In this document: one piece after another, positions 25,103 to 32,815 of the stretch
Numbering within the stretch: position 1 is the stretch's first letter
How the letters are laid out: each line of letters starts with the position of its first letter
From: Candidatus Eremiobacteraceae bacterium
Lineage (GTDB): Bacteria; Vulcanimicrobiota; Vulcanimicrobiia; Eremiobacterales; Eremiobacteraceae
Assembly: GCA_035314825.1 (NCBI GenBank)
Contig: DATFYX010000020.1
Coordinates: 1-64,000 of the forward strand
Length of the DNA stretch: 64,000 bases
Direction: 5' to 3'
Made by a program: the position numbers and the translations under genes
Notes under the pieces: generated by a model
Databases searched by the model: none
What the model was told of the DNA's origin: nothing
Seen by the model: only the letters and a program-made list of their open reading frames with translations

Positions 25103-26010
25103 CTCCGCAGCGGCCGCAAGCGATCGTAGAACTCCCGCAGCGTCGGAACCCTTTGCAGGTGCCCGCTCTGGCGTCCGACGACGCCGGTCGCGGCCTTTCC
25201 CCCGAGCCAGAGCTCGGTCGTATCGGGCAATGCCGCCGACAACGTGGCGACCGCTCGCCGCAGGCCAGCTTTGCTTCGGCTACGTGCCGCCCCGATCACG
25301 ACGATGCGTGCGCCGACCTCCGCAGCGCTGCGTGCGATCTCCGACGAGGGCATGTTCGGGCCGAGATAATGGACGCGGATGCCCTCGGACGCTGCGAGCA
25401 TGGCCGCGAGCAGGATGCCGAACTCATGCGGCTCGCCGGCGGGCGTGGCGAAAAGCACGCGGGGCGCATCCTGCGCCACCGCATATCGGCGGATGAGATT
25501 GCCCAGCACCGACCGGGCGATGGCCGAGAACAGATGCTCCTGCCCGATCTCCATCGCGCCTTTGCGCCACGCCTCGCCGATCTCGCCGAAGAGCGGCGAC
25601 ATCACGTCAAAGACGAACTCCGCCGGGGTCAATAGATGAGACGCGGCCGCCAGCATGCGGTCGACCTGCTCGCCATCGTAGCGCTGCAGTCCGCCGAGCA
25701 CCGCGCGCGTGAACGAATCCGCGTGCCCGCGTCGCGTTCTGGGGCGCGAGACCGTAGCCTGCGGCGCCTTGACCCGCACGAGCTCCGCCAGCTCTTTGGG
25801 CTTGAGCCGCGCGGCTTCGCCGATCGGGAAGCCCAGATCCGTCGCGGACCGTAACTCGCGCAGACGCGCGATATCGGCTTCCGAGTAACGCCGGATCCCG
25901 CGCGTGTCGCGGCGCGGATCGACGACGCCGTAACGCCGCTCCCACTTCCGTATGGTATCGGGCGTGAGCCCGGTGAGTTTGGACGCGCCGAGAATCCGAT
26001 GGTCTGCCAT
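25090..26010 (-). CDS. MerR-type regulator with cobalamin-binding domain (CarH/LitR-like photoreceptor)
   Basis: A 306-aa repressor. Residues 5-70 form a MerR helix-turn-helix (LTGLTPDTIRKWERRYGVVD, RRYSEADIARL). Residues about 95-185 form the four-helix cap with the W-x9-EH motif of CarH (W of AWRKGAMEIGQEH). The B12 domain has E-P-H-E-F-G (ExHxxG, the lower-ligand His) and ends with LWLGGKAA. In the family the dark, adenosylcobalamin-bound tetramer represses promoters and light releases it. The residue after the Trp is Arg, where Thermus CarH has His. FAS1 lies upstream on the same strand. Convergent overlap of 13 bp with the Met-rich gene. Confidence 0.85.
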   Translation of the reverse strand: MADHRILGASKLTGLTPDTIRKWERRYGVVDPRRDTRGIRRYSEADIARLRELRSATDLGFPIGEAARLKPKELAELVRVKAPQATVSRPRTRRGHADSFTRAVLGGLQRYDGEQVDRMLAAASHLLTPAEFVFDVMSPLFGEIGEAWRKGAMEIGQEHLFSAIARSVLGNLIRRYAVAQDAPRVLFATPAGEPHEFGILLAAMLAASEGIRVHYLGPNMPSSEIARSAAEVGARIVVIGAARSRSKAGLRRAVATLSAALPDTTELWLGGKAATGVVGRQSGHLQRVPTLREFYDRLRPLRSYSA

Positions 26011-26029
26011 CTCGCGCGATGATTCAAGA

Positions 26030-26047
26030 GGGCGCTTGAGAGCGCCC
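26030..26047 (-). terminator. Short hairpin after the FAS1 gene
   Basis: gggcgct (26030-26036) and agcgccc (26041-26047) pair around a 4-base loop, in the 61-bp gap between the FAS1 stop and the regulator start. There is only a short TCTT after it on the minus strand, so it would be a weak terminator or attenuator that separates FAS1 expression from the regulator. Confidence 0.4.
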
Positions 26048-26071
26048 CCTCGCATCGGCGTGGTCGAGTGC

Positions 26072-26491
26072 TTACGCGGGCAGGATGACGGCGTCGATGA
26101 CATGGATGACGCCGTTGGAGCATTCGATGTCGGCTTGTGTGACGTGAGCATCGTTGACCTTGATACCGCCGCTGACGGGCTCGAGGACGATGCTTTGGCC
26201 TTGCAGCGTCTTCAGCGTCGTCTTCGCCCTCACGTCGGACGACATGTACTTGTTGGCGACGACGTGGTAGGTCAGGATCGACTTCAGCTTGGGGATGTCC
26301 TTGAGCAATGCGTCGACCGTGCCGGCGGGCAGCTTGGCGAACGCGGCATCGGTCGGGGCGAACACGGTGTACGGCCCCGGGCCTTTGAGCGCGTCGACCA
26401 GGCCGGCCGCGCCGACTGCGGCCGCGAGCGTGTTGAACGAACCGGCGTCGACCGCGGTGTCGACGATGTCCTTTAAACCGGTTGTTTGCAT
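26072..26491 (-). CDS. Fasciclin (FAS1) domain protein, cytoplasmic type
   Basis: A 139-aa single FAS1 domain. The H1 box reads [17 protein letters not shown] (about 41-57), then [16 protein letters not shown] (the YH motif), and H2 is [14 protein letters not shown] at the C-terminus. There is no signal peptide, in contrast to most FAS1 adhesins. GGAG lies about 10 bp before the ATG at 26491. FAS1 genes of this short type are known companions of CarH/LitR regulators. Its promoter region is shared with the SDR operon and includes the 11-bp repeats. Confidence 0.9.
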   Translation of the reverse strand: MQTTGLKDIVDTAVDAGSFNTLAAAVGAAGLVDALKGPGPYTVFAPTDAAFAKLPAGTVDALLKDIPKLKSILTYHVVANKYMSSDVRAKTTLKTLQGQSIVLEPVSGGIKVNDAHVTQADIECSNGVIHVIDAVILPA

Positions 26492-26627
26492 GTGAGTGAC
26501 TCCTTCGTGCGAGAACGTTGAGTTCGGCGATTGCTCGCCTGGCGACACCATACACGTAAGTGCCAGGCGTCCTCAAACGTTTCCAGCGTGCGGCTGAGGC
26601 CAAAGTCGCTACATTCACGAAATTCTC

Positions 26628-26660
26628 TTGGTCAAACGTTGGACGAAGGTTGGACAACGG
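26628..26660 (+). promoter_or_regulatory. Three tandem 11-bp direct repeats, putative CarH-like operator
   Basis: The units are TTGGTCAAACG, TTGGACGAAGG and TTGGACAACGG, each beginning exactly 11 bp after the last (26628, 26639, 26650). They lie in the 216-bp gap between FAS1 (minus) and the SDR gene (plus). In the Thermus CarH structure the DNA-binding domains contact tandem 11-bp repeats that include the -35 element. On the minus strand, repeat 1 contains TTGACC, a plausible -35 for FAS1, with only a weak TAGCGA as -10. The base identity of the repeats differs from the TACA-containing Thermus sites. Function is inferred. Confidence 0.5.
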
Positions 26661-26707
26661 CGCGCGAAGCACAGGCCTCGACCGCGACCGAGCGGGAAAC
26701 ACTTGGC

Positions 26708-28186
26708 ATGAGAGTTCTTGTCACCGGCGCGACCGGATACATCGGAGGCCGGCTCGTACCGCGGCTCATCGCCGCGGGCCATTTCGTGCGCTGTCTGGCG
26801 CGCTCGCCGAAGCGGCTCGCCGGCCGGTTCGCCGGGGCGGAGATCTTTCCGGGCGACGTGCGGGACTCTCTCGATCTGCCGGCGGCATTCGCAGGCATCG
26901 ACGTCGCATACTACTTGATCCATTCGATGGGCGCCGGCGGAGCTGACTTTCAAACGCGCGATCGTGAGACGGCTCGCAATTTCGCCACCGCCGCCAAAGC
27001 TGCGGGTGTGAAGAGAATCATCTACCTAGGCGGCCTCGGCGATGCGAAGCGCGACTTGTCCGAGCACTTGCGCAGCCGCCATGAGGTCGGCGACATCTTG
27101 CGCGACCACGGCCCACCGGTGACGGAATTCCGAGCCGCGATCGTCATCGGCTCGGGCAGCGTGTCGTTCGAGATGATCAGGTATCTCACCGAGCGGCTGC
27201 CCGTCATGATCGCGCCGAAATGGGTCGCGACGCGCTCCCAGCCGATCGCGGTCGGCGACGTGCTCGAGTACTTGGTCAGCGCGCTCGCCATCGAGCGTAC
27301 GATCGGCCGCACCTACGACATCGGTGGCCGGGATATCGTGAGCTATCGCGACTTGATGCTCGGCTACGCGCGTGCGCGCGGGCTGCGCCGGACGATCGTG
27401 GGGGTCCCGTTCTTCACGCCGCGCCTGTCATCGTACTGGATACACATCGTGACGCCGGTGCCTGCGAGCATCGCGCGGCCGCTCATCGACGGCTTGCGCA
27501 GCGAGATGATCGTGCAGAATACGGCCGCGCTTTCGGACTTCGACATCCGGCCGATCGGGTGCGAAGAAGCGATCCGCCGCGCTTTGGACCGCTATAGCGG
27601 TGTCGATCGGCCGACGACATGGTTTGACGCGTACGAGGGCCGCCAGTCGCTCGGCGAGTTCCGCGGAATCGTCCAGGGCATGTTGATGGACCGTCGCGAG
27701 CGTCGCACCGGTGCATCCCCGAGCGCCGTCTTCGCCGTCGTGACGTCGCTCGGCGGCTCGCGCGGTTGGCTCTATGCCGACTGGTTGTGGGCGTTGCGTG
27801 GCATGATGGACTGGGCGCTGGGCGGCAACGGGATGCGCCGCGGGCGGCGCTCACCGGCGTCGATGCGCATCGGCGACGCGGTCGACTTGTGGCGAGTGGA
27901 GGCGCTCGAGCCCGACCGCCTGCTGCGGCTGCGTGCCGAGATGAAGCTGCCGGGCAACGCCTGGTTGGAGTTCGCCGTGGTGCCGGACCAGGCGGGATCG
28001 ACGCTGAGGCTCACGGCCTTCTTCGAGCCGCGCGGGTTGGCCGGCCAACTGTATTGGTACGCAGTCGCGCCTATCCATGACGCGATCTTCGCCGGCCTGG
28101 CGGATCAAATCGTCAAGCGCGGCGCCGCTCTCGGTGATGCGGTCAGCAGCTCCTCGGGAAGCGCGCTCGAGGCCGCACCGTCGTGA
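26708..28186 (+). CDS. NAD(P)-dependent SDR with C-terminal DUF2867 domain
   Basis: A 492-aa protein. The extended-SDR Rossmann domain has VTGATGYIGGRLVPRL (residues 5-20), GDVRD and an altered active-site region, YYLIHSMG then RIIYLGGLGD, instead of a clean YxxxK. The C-terminal about 150 residues (RGWLYADWLWALRGMMDWAL, LRLRAEMKLPGNAWLEF) match DUF2867. Function unknown. Starts at the ATG at 26708, 47 bp after the 11-bp repeats. It overlaps the TspO gene by 1-4 bp. The same fusion often accompanies B12-photoreceptor regulators. Confidence 0.87.
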   Translation: MRVLVTGATGYIGGRLVPRLIAAGHFVRCLARSPKRLAGRFAGAEIFPGDVRDSLDLPAAFAGIDVAYYLIHSMGAGGADFQTRDRETARNFATAAKAAGVKRIIYLGGLGDAKRDLSEHLRSRHEVGDILRDHGPPVTEFRAAIVIGSGSVSFEMIRYLTERLPVMIAPKWVATRSQPIAVGDVLEYLVSALAIERTIGRTYDIGGRDIVSYRDLMLGYARARGLRRTIVGVPFFTPRLSSYWIHIVTPVPASIARPLIDGLRSEMIVQNTAALSDFDIRPIGCEEAIRRALDRYSGVDRPTTWFDAYEGRQSLGEFRGIVQGMLMDRRERRTGASPSAVFAVVTSLGGSRGWLYADWLWALRGMMDWALGGNGMRRGRRSPASMRIGDAVDLWRVEALEPDRLLRLRAEMKLPGNAWLEFAVVPDQAGSTLRLTAFFEPRGLAGQLYWYAVAPIHDAIFAGLADQIVKRGAALGDAVSSSSGSALEAAPS

Positions 28187-28653
28187 TGGCGATCGGGCTT
28201 ATCGTCGCCCTCGCCGCATGTTTCGGTGCCGCCGCGCTCGGATCGATATTCACGACGCCGCGCCTCGGCGATTGGTACGCGAACATCCGCAAGCCTGCGT
28301 GGACGCCGCCCTCGTGGCTCTTCGCACCGGTGTGGACGTTGCTCTTCATCATGATGGCGGTGTCGGTGTGGCTCGTCTGGCTGCGCGCGGGCTTCGCCGG
28401 CGCCTCGTGGGCCTTCGCATTGTTCGCCGTGCAGCTCGCGCTCAACGTGCTGTGGTCCGCGTTGTTCTTCGGCATGCGCAATCCAGCAGCGGCGTTCGCG
28501 GAAGTGATCGTCTTCTGGCTCGCGATCGCCGCGACAGCGCTCGCATTCTCGCGCATAGACGCACTGTCAGCGCTCTTGCTCGTGCCCTACCTGCTCTGGG
28601 TGGCCTTTGCGGCTATCCTCAACTTCGCGATCTGGCGGTTGAACGCGAGCTAG
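28186..28653 (+). CDS. tspO: TspO/MBR (translocator) family membrane protein
   Basis: A 155-aa five-helix membrane protein. The signature residues are PAWTPPSWLFAPVWTLLF (about 37-54), LALNVLWSALFFGMRNP (about 85-101) and YLLWVAFAAILNFAIWRLN at the C-terminus. The family binds porphyrins/heme and is linked to oxidative stress and photo-oxidation. The start is the ATG at 28186, at the stop of the SDR gene (a GTG at 28183 is the alternative). Its place behind a CarH-like operator agrees with a role in light or porphyrin stress. It overlaps the ferritin-like gene tail to tail by 4 bp. Confidence 0.93.
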   Translation: MAIGLIVALAACFGAAALGSIFTTPRLGDWYANIRKPAWTPPSWLFAPVWTLLFIMMAVSVWLVWLRAGFAGASWAFALFAVQLALNVLWSALFFGMRNPAAAFAEVIVFWLAIAATALAFSRIDALSALLLVPYLLWVAFAAILNFAIWRLNAS

Positions 28654-29120
28654 CCTGATACGTCCGGCGGGTCCACCCCCAGCGCGGTGGCCAAATCGAT
28701 CTGATGGTCCTGCTCGTTGACCAGGATGCCGCGGATCTGCTCCGCCATCGCGAATTCTCCGAGCTGCTCGCACTGCCGGACGCGCTCGCGATAGTTGCGG
28801 ATCGTCTCGACCTCGTTGGCCAGATCGAAGCGCAGCATGTCCTTGGGTTTGCCGGACGTGCGCACGGGCCTTGCCATGACGGTCGGCATCGCGCCGAGGT
28901 AGTCGATCTGGCGCGAGATGATCAGCGCGTGCTCGAGCTCTTGCTTGGCGTGCAGCTCGAGCTGGTCGGCGATGTTCATGTACTCGGCGCCCTTGAGCAC
29001 TTGCGAGTAGACGACATACGCGATGATCGCCTGGTACTCGCGGGAGAGATCCTCGTTCAACAGCTCGGCGAGGCGCTTTCGCGTCAAGCTCTTTTCCTCT
29101 TTGGCTGCTCGTGCTTTCAT
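28650..29120 (-). CDS. Ferritin-like (bacterioferritin/Dps-type) protein
   Basis: A 156-aa four-helix bundle with di-iron ligands: Glu in DLSREYQAII (about 29), Glu and His in AKQELEHALII (about 60-64), Glu in ANEVETIRNY, and Glu/His in ILVNEQDHQIDL near the C-terminus. It resembles bacterioferritin. Iron oxidation and sequestration are expected, which limits Fenton chemistry. It is convergent with tspO and could be part of the same stress module, but it has its own promoter region. Confidence 0.85.
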   Translation of the reverse strand: MKARAAKEEKSLTRKRLAELLNEDLSREYQAIIAYVVYSQVLKGAEYMNIADQLELHAKQELEHALIISRQIDYLGAMPTVMARPVRTSGKPKDMLRFDLANEVETIRNYRERVRQCEQLGEFAMAEQIRGILVNEQDHQIDLATALGVDPPDVSG

Positions 29121-29266
29121 GTGTGCGCTCCTATGCCGTCAGAAGTGGACCGACGTGTTCGAATCCGCCCCACGTGAATCTTGCCCATCTAGCCCACAAA
29201 GAACTCGCGCCCATCCCGAAGAACCCGCGCTAGCCCGAGATCGTTCGCGCCCGGAGGATTTGACCT

Positions 29267-31246
29267 TTGGCCACAGCGACCGTCCCCATGGCCCGAGATA
29301 CGCGCCTCGAGCTCACCTGGCGGGGCTTCGTGCTCGGCGCGGCCATCACGCTGGTGTTCACCGCTGCAAACATCTACTTGGGCCTCAAGGTCGGACTGAC
29401 GTTCGCCACGTCCATCCCCGCGGCGGTCATCTCCATGGCCGTACTGCGCGCCTTCCGCAATGCGACGATCTGGGAGAACAACATCGTCCAGACGATCGCG
29501 TCGGCCGCCGGAACGCTGTCCGCCATCATCTTCGTGCTGCCGGGTCTCGTGATGGTCGGCTGGTGGACCGGGTTCCCGTATTGGGAATCGTTCGCGGTGT
29601 GCGCCATCGGCGGTATCCTCGGCGTGACGTATAGCGTGCCGCTGCGCCGCGCGCTCGTCGTCCAATCCGACTTGCCATTCCCCGAGGGCGTGGCGGCAGC
29701 GGAAGTGCTGAAGGTCGGCGTGGGCTCGCGCGATGCGAATGCCGCGTCGGTCGAAGAGAACAAGAAAGGCCTGCTGGCGCTGTCCATGGGCGCGCTCGCC
29801 TCTGCCGGCTACGCCGCGCTCGCCGCGGCCCGCATCTTCACCGACGAGATCAGCGGGTATTTCCGGGCCGGCGCGGGCGCGACCGGGTTCGGCATGTCGA
29901 TGTCGTTGGCGCTCGTCGGCGCAGGCCATCTCATCGGAATACAAGTCGGCCTCGCGATCTTCGGCGGCTTGGTCATCGCGTGGGGCATCTTGACCCCGCT
30001 GCTCACGGCACTGCATCCGGCAGCCGGCCCTGCCGCCGATGTCGCGGTGTCGGTGTGGCGCCACCAAGTGCGCTTCATCGGCGCGGGAACGATCGGCATC
30101 GCGGCGCTGTGGACGCTCGGCCGGCTCATGCGGCCGGTCTATACCGGGATCACATCGGCGATCGCCGCGGCGCGCACGCGCGCGGCTGCGGGCGGCGATG
30201 AATACGCGGTGCCTCGCACCGAGCGCGATCTGCCGATCGGCGTCGTGGCGCTCATCAGCGTCGCGTGCTTCATCCCGCTCGCATTCTTGCTCGCCGTCTT
30301 CATCCAGGGCAGCGCCATCGCGACGCTGACGGTGCCGCTCGTTCTCGCAGGCGTCATCTACGTCGTCATCGCGGGATTTTTCGTCGCCGCCGCCTGCGGC
30401 TACATGGCGGGTTTGATCGGGGCCTCCAATAGCCCCGTGTCGGGGCTTGGGATCCTGACCGTGATCGGCGCTTCGCTGCTCTTGTTGCTCGTCGCCAAGA
30501 CCACCGGAGCCACAGGAGCCCCGGCGCTCGTCGCCTACGCGCTCTTCGTCACCGCCGTGTTGCTCAACGTCGCCACGATCTCCAACGACAACCTGCAAGA
30601 CCTCAAGACCGGCCAGCTCGTCGACGCGACGCCGTGGCGCCAGCAAGTGGCGCTCATCGGCGGCGTGATATTCGGCTCGATCGTCATTCCGCCGATCCTC
30701 GACGTGCTGAACAAAGCGTATGGCTTCACAGGACCGCACGCGCTGCCGGCACCGCAGGCGACTTTGATCTCCGCGCTGGCGAAAGGCGTGATTCAGGGGG
30801 AGATCGATTGGGGACTGTTGGGGATCGGCGCGCTGATCGGGGTGGTCCTCATCGCGATCGACGAGCTCTTGCGCGCCAAGACGCGCTACCAATTCCCGCC
30901 GCTCGCGGTCGGACTCGGCATCTATCTGCCGGCGGCGACGACCTCGGCGGCAGTGGTGGGCGCGGTCGCCGGCTGGATCTATAACCGCTGGGTCGCGAGA
31001 GGGCCCAACGCGGATATCGCCCGGCGCATGGGCGTACTCGTCGCGTCGGGTCTCATCGTCGGCGAGAGCCTGTTCGGCGTGCTGCTCGCGGGCGTCATCG
31101 TCAGCACCGGGAATGCGACGCCCTTCGCGCTGGTCGGCGATTCGTTCCAGGTGTTCGCCGTGCCGCTCGCCGCGATCGCGTTCGTCGTGACGATCGTCGC
31201 CTTGTATCGTTGGAGCGCACGGCTCGCGCAAAGCATCGTGACCTGA
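29267..31246 (+). CDS. OPT-family oligopeptide/metal-chelate transporter
   Basis: A 659-aa protein with about 14-16 hydrophobic helices. The family marks are ANIYLGLKVGLTFATSIPAA near the N-terminus, and LPFPEGVAAAEVLKVG (about 140-155). The C-terminal RYQFPPLAVGLGIYLPA belongs to the family as well. It imports small peptides or metal-peptide chelates, probably proton-coupled. I use the TTG at 29267, because GGAGG lies about 9 bp before it; an ATG at 29288 is the alternative. It appears monocistronic and ends at a hairpin terminator. Confidence 0.92.
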   Translation: MATATVPMARDTRLELTWRGFVLGAAITLVFTAANIYLGLKVGLTFATSIPAAVISMAVLRAFRNATIWENNIVQTIASAAGTLSAIIFVLPGLVMVGWWTGFPYWESFAVCAIGGILGVTYSVPLRRALVVQSDLPFPEGVAAAEVLKVGVGSRDANAASVEENKKGLLALSMGALASAGYAALAAARIFTDEISGYFRAGAGATGFGMSMSLALVGAGHLIGIQVGLAIFGGLVIAWGILTPLLTALHPAAGPAADVAVSVWRHQVRFIGAGTIGIAALWTLGRLMRPVYTGITSAIAAARTRAAAGGDEYAVPRTERDLPIGVVALISVACFIPLAFLLAVFIQGSAIATLTVPLVLAGVIYVVIAGFFVAAACGYMAGLIGASNSPVSGLGILTVIGASLLLLLVAKTTGATGAPALVAYALFVTAVLLNVATISNDNLQDLKTGQLVDATPWRQQVALIGGVIFGSIVIPPILDVLNKAYGFTGPHALPAPQATLISALAKGVIQGEIDWGLLGIGALIGVVLIAIDELLRAKTRYQFPPLAVGLGIYLPAATTSAAVVGAVAGWIYNRWVARGPNADIARRMGVLVASGLIVGESLFGVLLAGVIVSTGNATPFALVGDSFQVFAVPLAAIAFVVTIVALYRWSARLAQSIVT

Positions 31247-31272
31247 TTTCGTCACGAGCCCGCCGAAAAGAG

Positions 31273-31303
31273 AAAGGCTGCGATCGAGATGATCGCAGCC
31301 TTT
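31273..31303. terminator. Bidirectional Rho-independent terminator
   Basis: AAAGGCTGCGATC (31273-31285) pairs with GATCGCAGCCTTT (31291-31303) around a 5-base loop and is followed by TTTTC on the plus strand and by A/T-rich DNA on the other. It lies between the convergent OPT and Spy-like genes. Confidence 0.88.
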
Positions 31304-31320
31304 TCGTCTGCCGGGTCGCC

Positions 31321-31728
31321 TTAAGGAGACGGCGACGCCGACGGGGTCACGGTACCATGCTGCTTTTTCCAAGCCGCCTTTTCGGCTTCGAGCTTGGCGC
31401 GCTGGTCCGGCGTCAGCACGGCGAGGATCTGTTCTTTGAGCTGCTTGCGAGCAGCCTGATCGGGCTGGCTGCCTTGCGGGTGTGCTTGCTTGTAGCTGGT
31501 GATAAGCGTCTTGATCTGGTCTTGCTGTTGTTGGCTGAGGTTGAGGTTGCGCAGCATGGCGGCCATGCCGTGATGGTGGTGCGCGCCTGGTTGGCCGCTC
31601 GGTTGAGCGCTCGGGGCGACGGGTTGCGTCGCATCCGAGATCGCGCTGCCTTGTGCGAGCGCGAGTGCCGGCGCTGCGAGTGAAAGTGCGCACAGCGTCG
31701 CGACGAGCAATGGTCTTAGGTTCTTCAC
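31321..31728 (-). CDS. Spy/CpxP-like periplasmic protein (LTXXQ family)
   Basis: A 135-aa exported protein. The signal peptide ends at ALALAQG. A His cluster (GAHHHHGMAAM, about 49-59) may bind metal. The LTXXQ-type helices are LNLSQQQQDQIKTLITSY and LAVLTPDQRAKLEAEK. Relatives are ATP-independent chaperones of the cell envelope that answer metal or envelope stress. It ends with a Ser/Pro tail. Convergent with the OPT gene across the terminator. Confidence 0.85.
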   Translation of the reverse strand: MKNLRPLLVATLCALSLAAPALALAQGSAISDATQPVAPSAQPSGQPGAHHHHGMAAMLRNLNLSQQQQDQIKTLITSYKQAHPQGSQPDQAARKQLKEQILAVLTPDQRAKLEAEKAAWKKQHGTVTPSASPSP

Positions 31729-31851
31729 GTGTGGTATTTAGTCTCCTAAAGAAGCGTGGGAGTGGGCGTGCTCATGATATGGCCGCTCGATGGGAATGGG
31801 CTGAGATGGAAATGAGAGTTCGATGTGGGCAGGCAAGCGTCAGGCCCGGCG

Positions 31852-32400
31852 TCAGCCTTCTCGGCGCGCCGCCTCGATGAACTGTCGCGCCTTATGCGGA
31901 TCGACGCCCTGAACGGTCACCCAACGCGCCGCGCTGTCCTTGAGCATCTCGAAACGCTTCCACAGAAAATCGCCGCCGACCACGCGCCGATGGATCTCGA
32001 TCACGTCGCGCAGCATCTCCCACGAGCTCAAGATCCGCCCGAAGGCCGCCTTGTTGATGATGTCGCCTTCGATGAGACCTTCCTCGACGTAGGTGCCGAC
32101 GCGGTCGAAGAAGCGCAGCAGCACGAGCTCCTTATGCACGCGCGGGTCGCCCAGCGCCGTGAGTTCGACCTCTTTGACGAACTGCGCGTCTTTGAGCTTG
32201 TCGGGCAACTCGTAGGTGACGAAGCGCCGCGCCTCGTCGACCTCGGGCGAGTCGAGCTCGGCGAAGATGCGCATCGCGCCTTCGAGCTGGGTGGCGCGTC
32301 GCAATTCGTCCAGCTGCCGCCAGCCGACGATCACAGTGACCAAGATGACGACCGCCGTGGCGGCGCTGCCGACCGCGCTGATGGCCTCCCAGGACATCAT
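31852..32400 (-). CDS. DUF4760-like protein with one N-terminal TM helix (second copy)
   Basis: A 182-aa protein. One N-terminal TM helix (AISAVGSAATAVVILVTVIV, 6-25) is followed by QLDELRRATQLEGAMRIFAE and a helical cytoplasmic domain. It is a paralogue of the gene at 12.4 kb: same size, same order of helix, QLxxLRxxxQL and acidic/charged middle, with clear but moderate identity. Function unknown. It overlaps the LprI-like gene by 4 bp and lies in the same transcript as the formylglycine-generating enzyme. Confidence 0.7.
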   Translation of the reverse strand: MMSWEAISAVGSAATAVVILVTVIVGWRQLDELRRATQLEGAMRIFAELDSPEVDEARRFVTYELPDKLKDAQFVKEVELTALGDPRVHKELVLLRFFDRVGTYVEEGLIEGDIINKAAFGRILSSWEMLRDVIEIHRRVVGGDFLWKRFEMLKDSAARWVTVQGVDPHKARQFIEAARREG

Positions 32401-32804
32401 TTGGTGCGACTACCCGCGCAGACGTCGCCCTCACTCGGCTTCAGCCAGGCTTGGAGTTGTAGGATGCGCTGCTGCGTCAGTTGCGTGAGCAGGCTGCATT
32501 GACACATAGGCTGCGACGAGCCGTATTCGCTCGCGTCTTGAGAGGGATAGACCGCCTTGATCTCGGCGTCTCTGAAATTGGCCCATGCTTGCTCGGCAGC
32601 CTCGAGCCTCGCGATGAAGTCGGTGTCAGCGGCGTGCATCTTGCGCACTTGCGAGTACACCTGCGCCAGCTGTTGTTGCGCTTTCTGATACTGCGCGCAC
32701 GAGGCCGCCGTCATCGAGTTCTGCGTGTCGGCTTTCGTGTGAGCTGGCAACGCGATGGTCCCGACGGCCAATGCGCAGCAAAGAAGCGATCGAATGCGCT
32801 GCAT
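32397..32804 (-). CDS. LprI-like (lysozyme inhibitor/DUF1311-type) secreted protein
   Basis: A 135-aa exported protein. A signal peptide ends near HTKADTQ. The conserved core EAAEQAWANFRDAEIKA (about 68-84) is the DUF1311/LprI segment. Five to six Cys residues (CAQY, CQCSLL, CAG) suggest disulfides. In Mycobacterium, LprI inhibits lysozyme; here that is only a family-based guess. GGAGG precedes the ATG. It lies 12 bp downstream of the formylglycine-generating enzyme. Confidence 0.8.
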   Translation of the reverse strand: MQRIRSLLCCALAVGTIALPAHTKADTQNSMTAASCAQYQKAQQQLAQVYSQVRKMHAADTDFIARLEAAEQAWANFRDAEIKAVYPSQDASEYGSSQPMCQCSLLTQLTQQRILQLQAWLKPSEGDVCAGSRTK

Positions 32805-32815
32805 GGGTGGTCCTC

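Noticed and set aside
29189-31693. 834-codon open frame on the minus strand opposite the OPT transporter
   Set aside because: It is Arg/Asp/His-rich, low in hydrophobic residues and mirrors the transporter codon by codon. The plus strand has unmistakable OPT motifs and TM helices. It is a high-GC antisense shadow.
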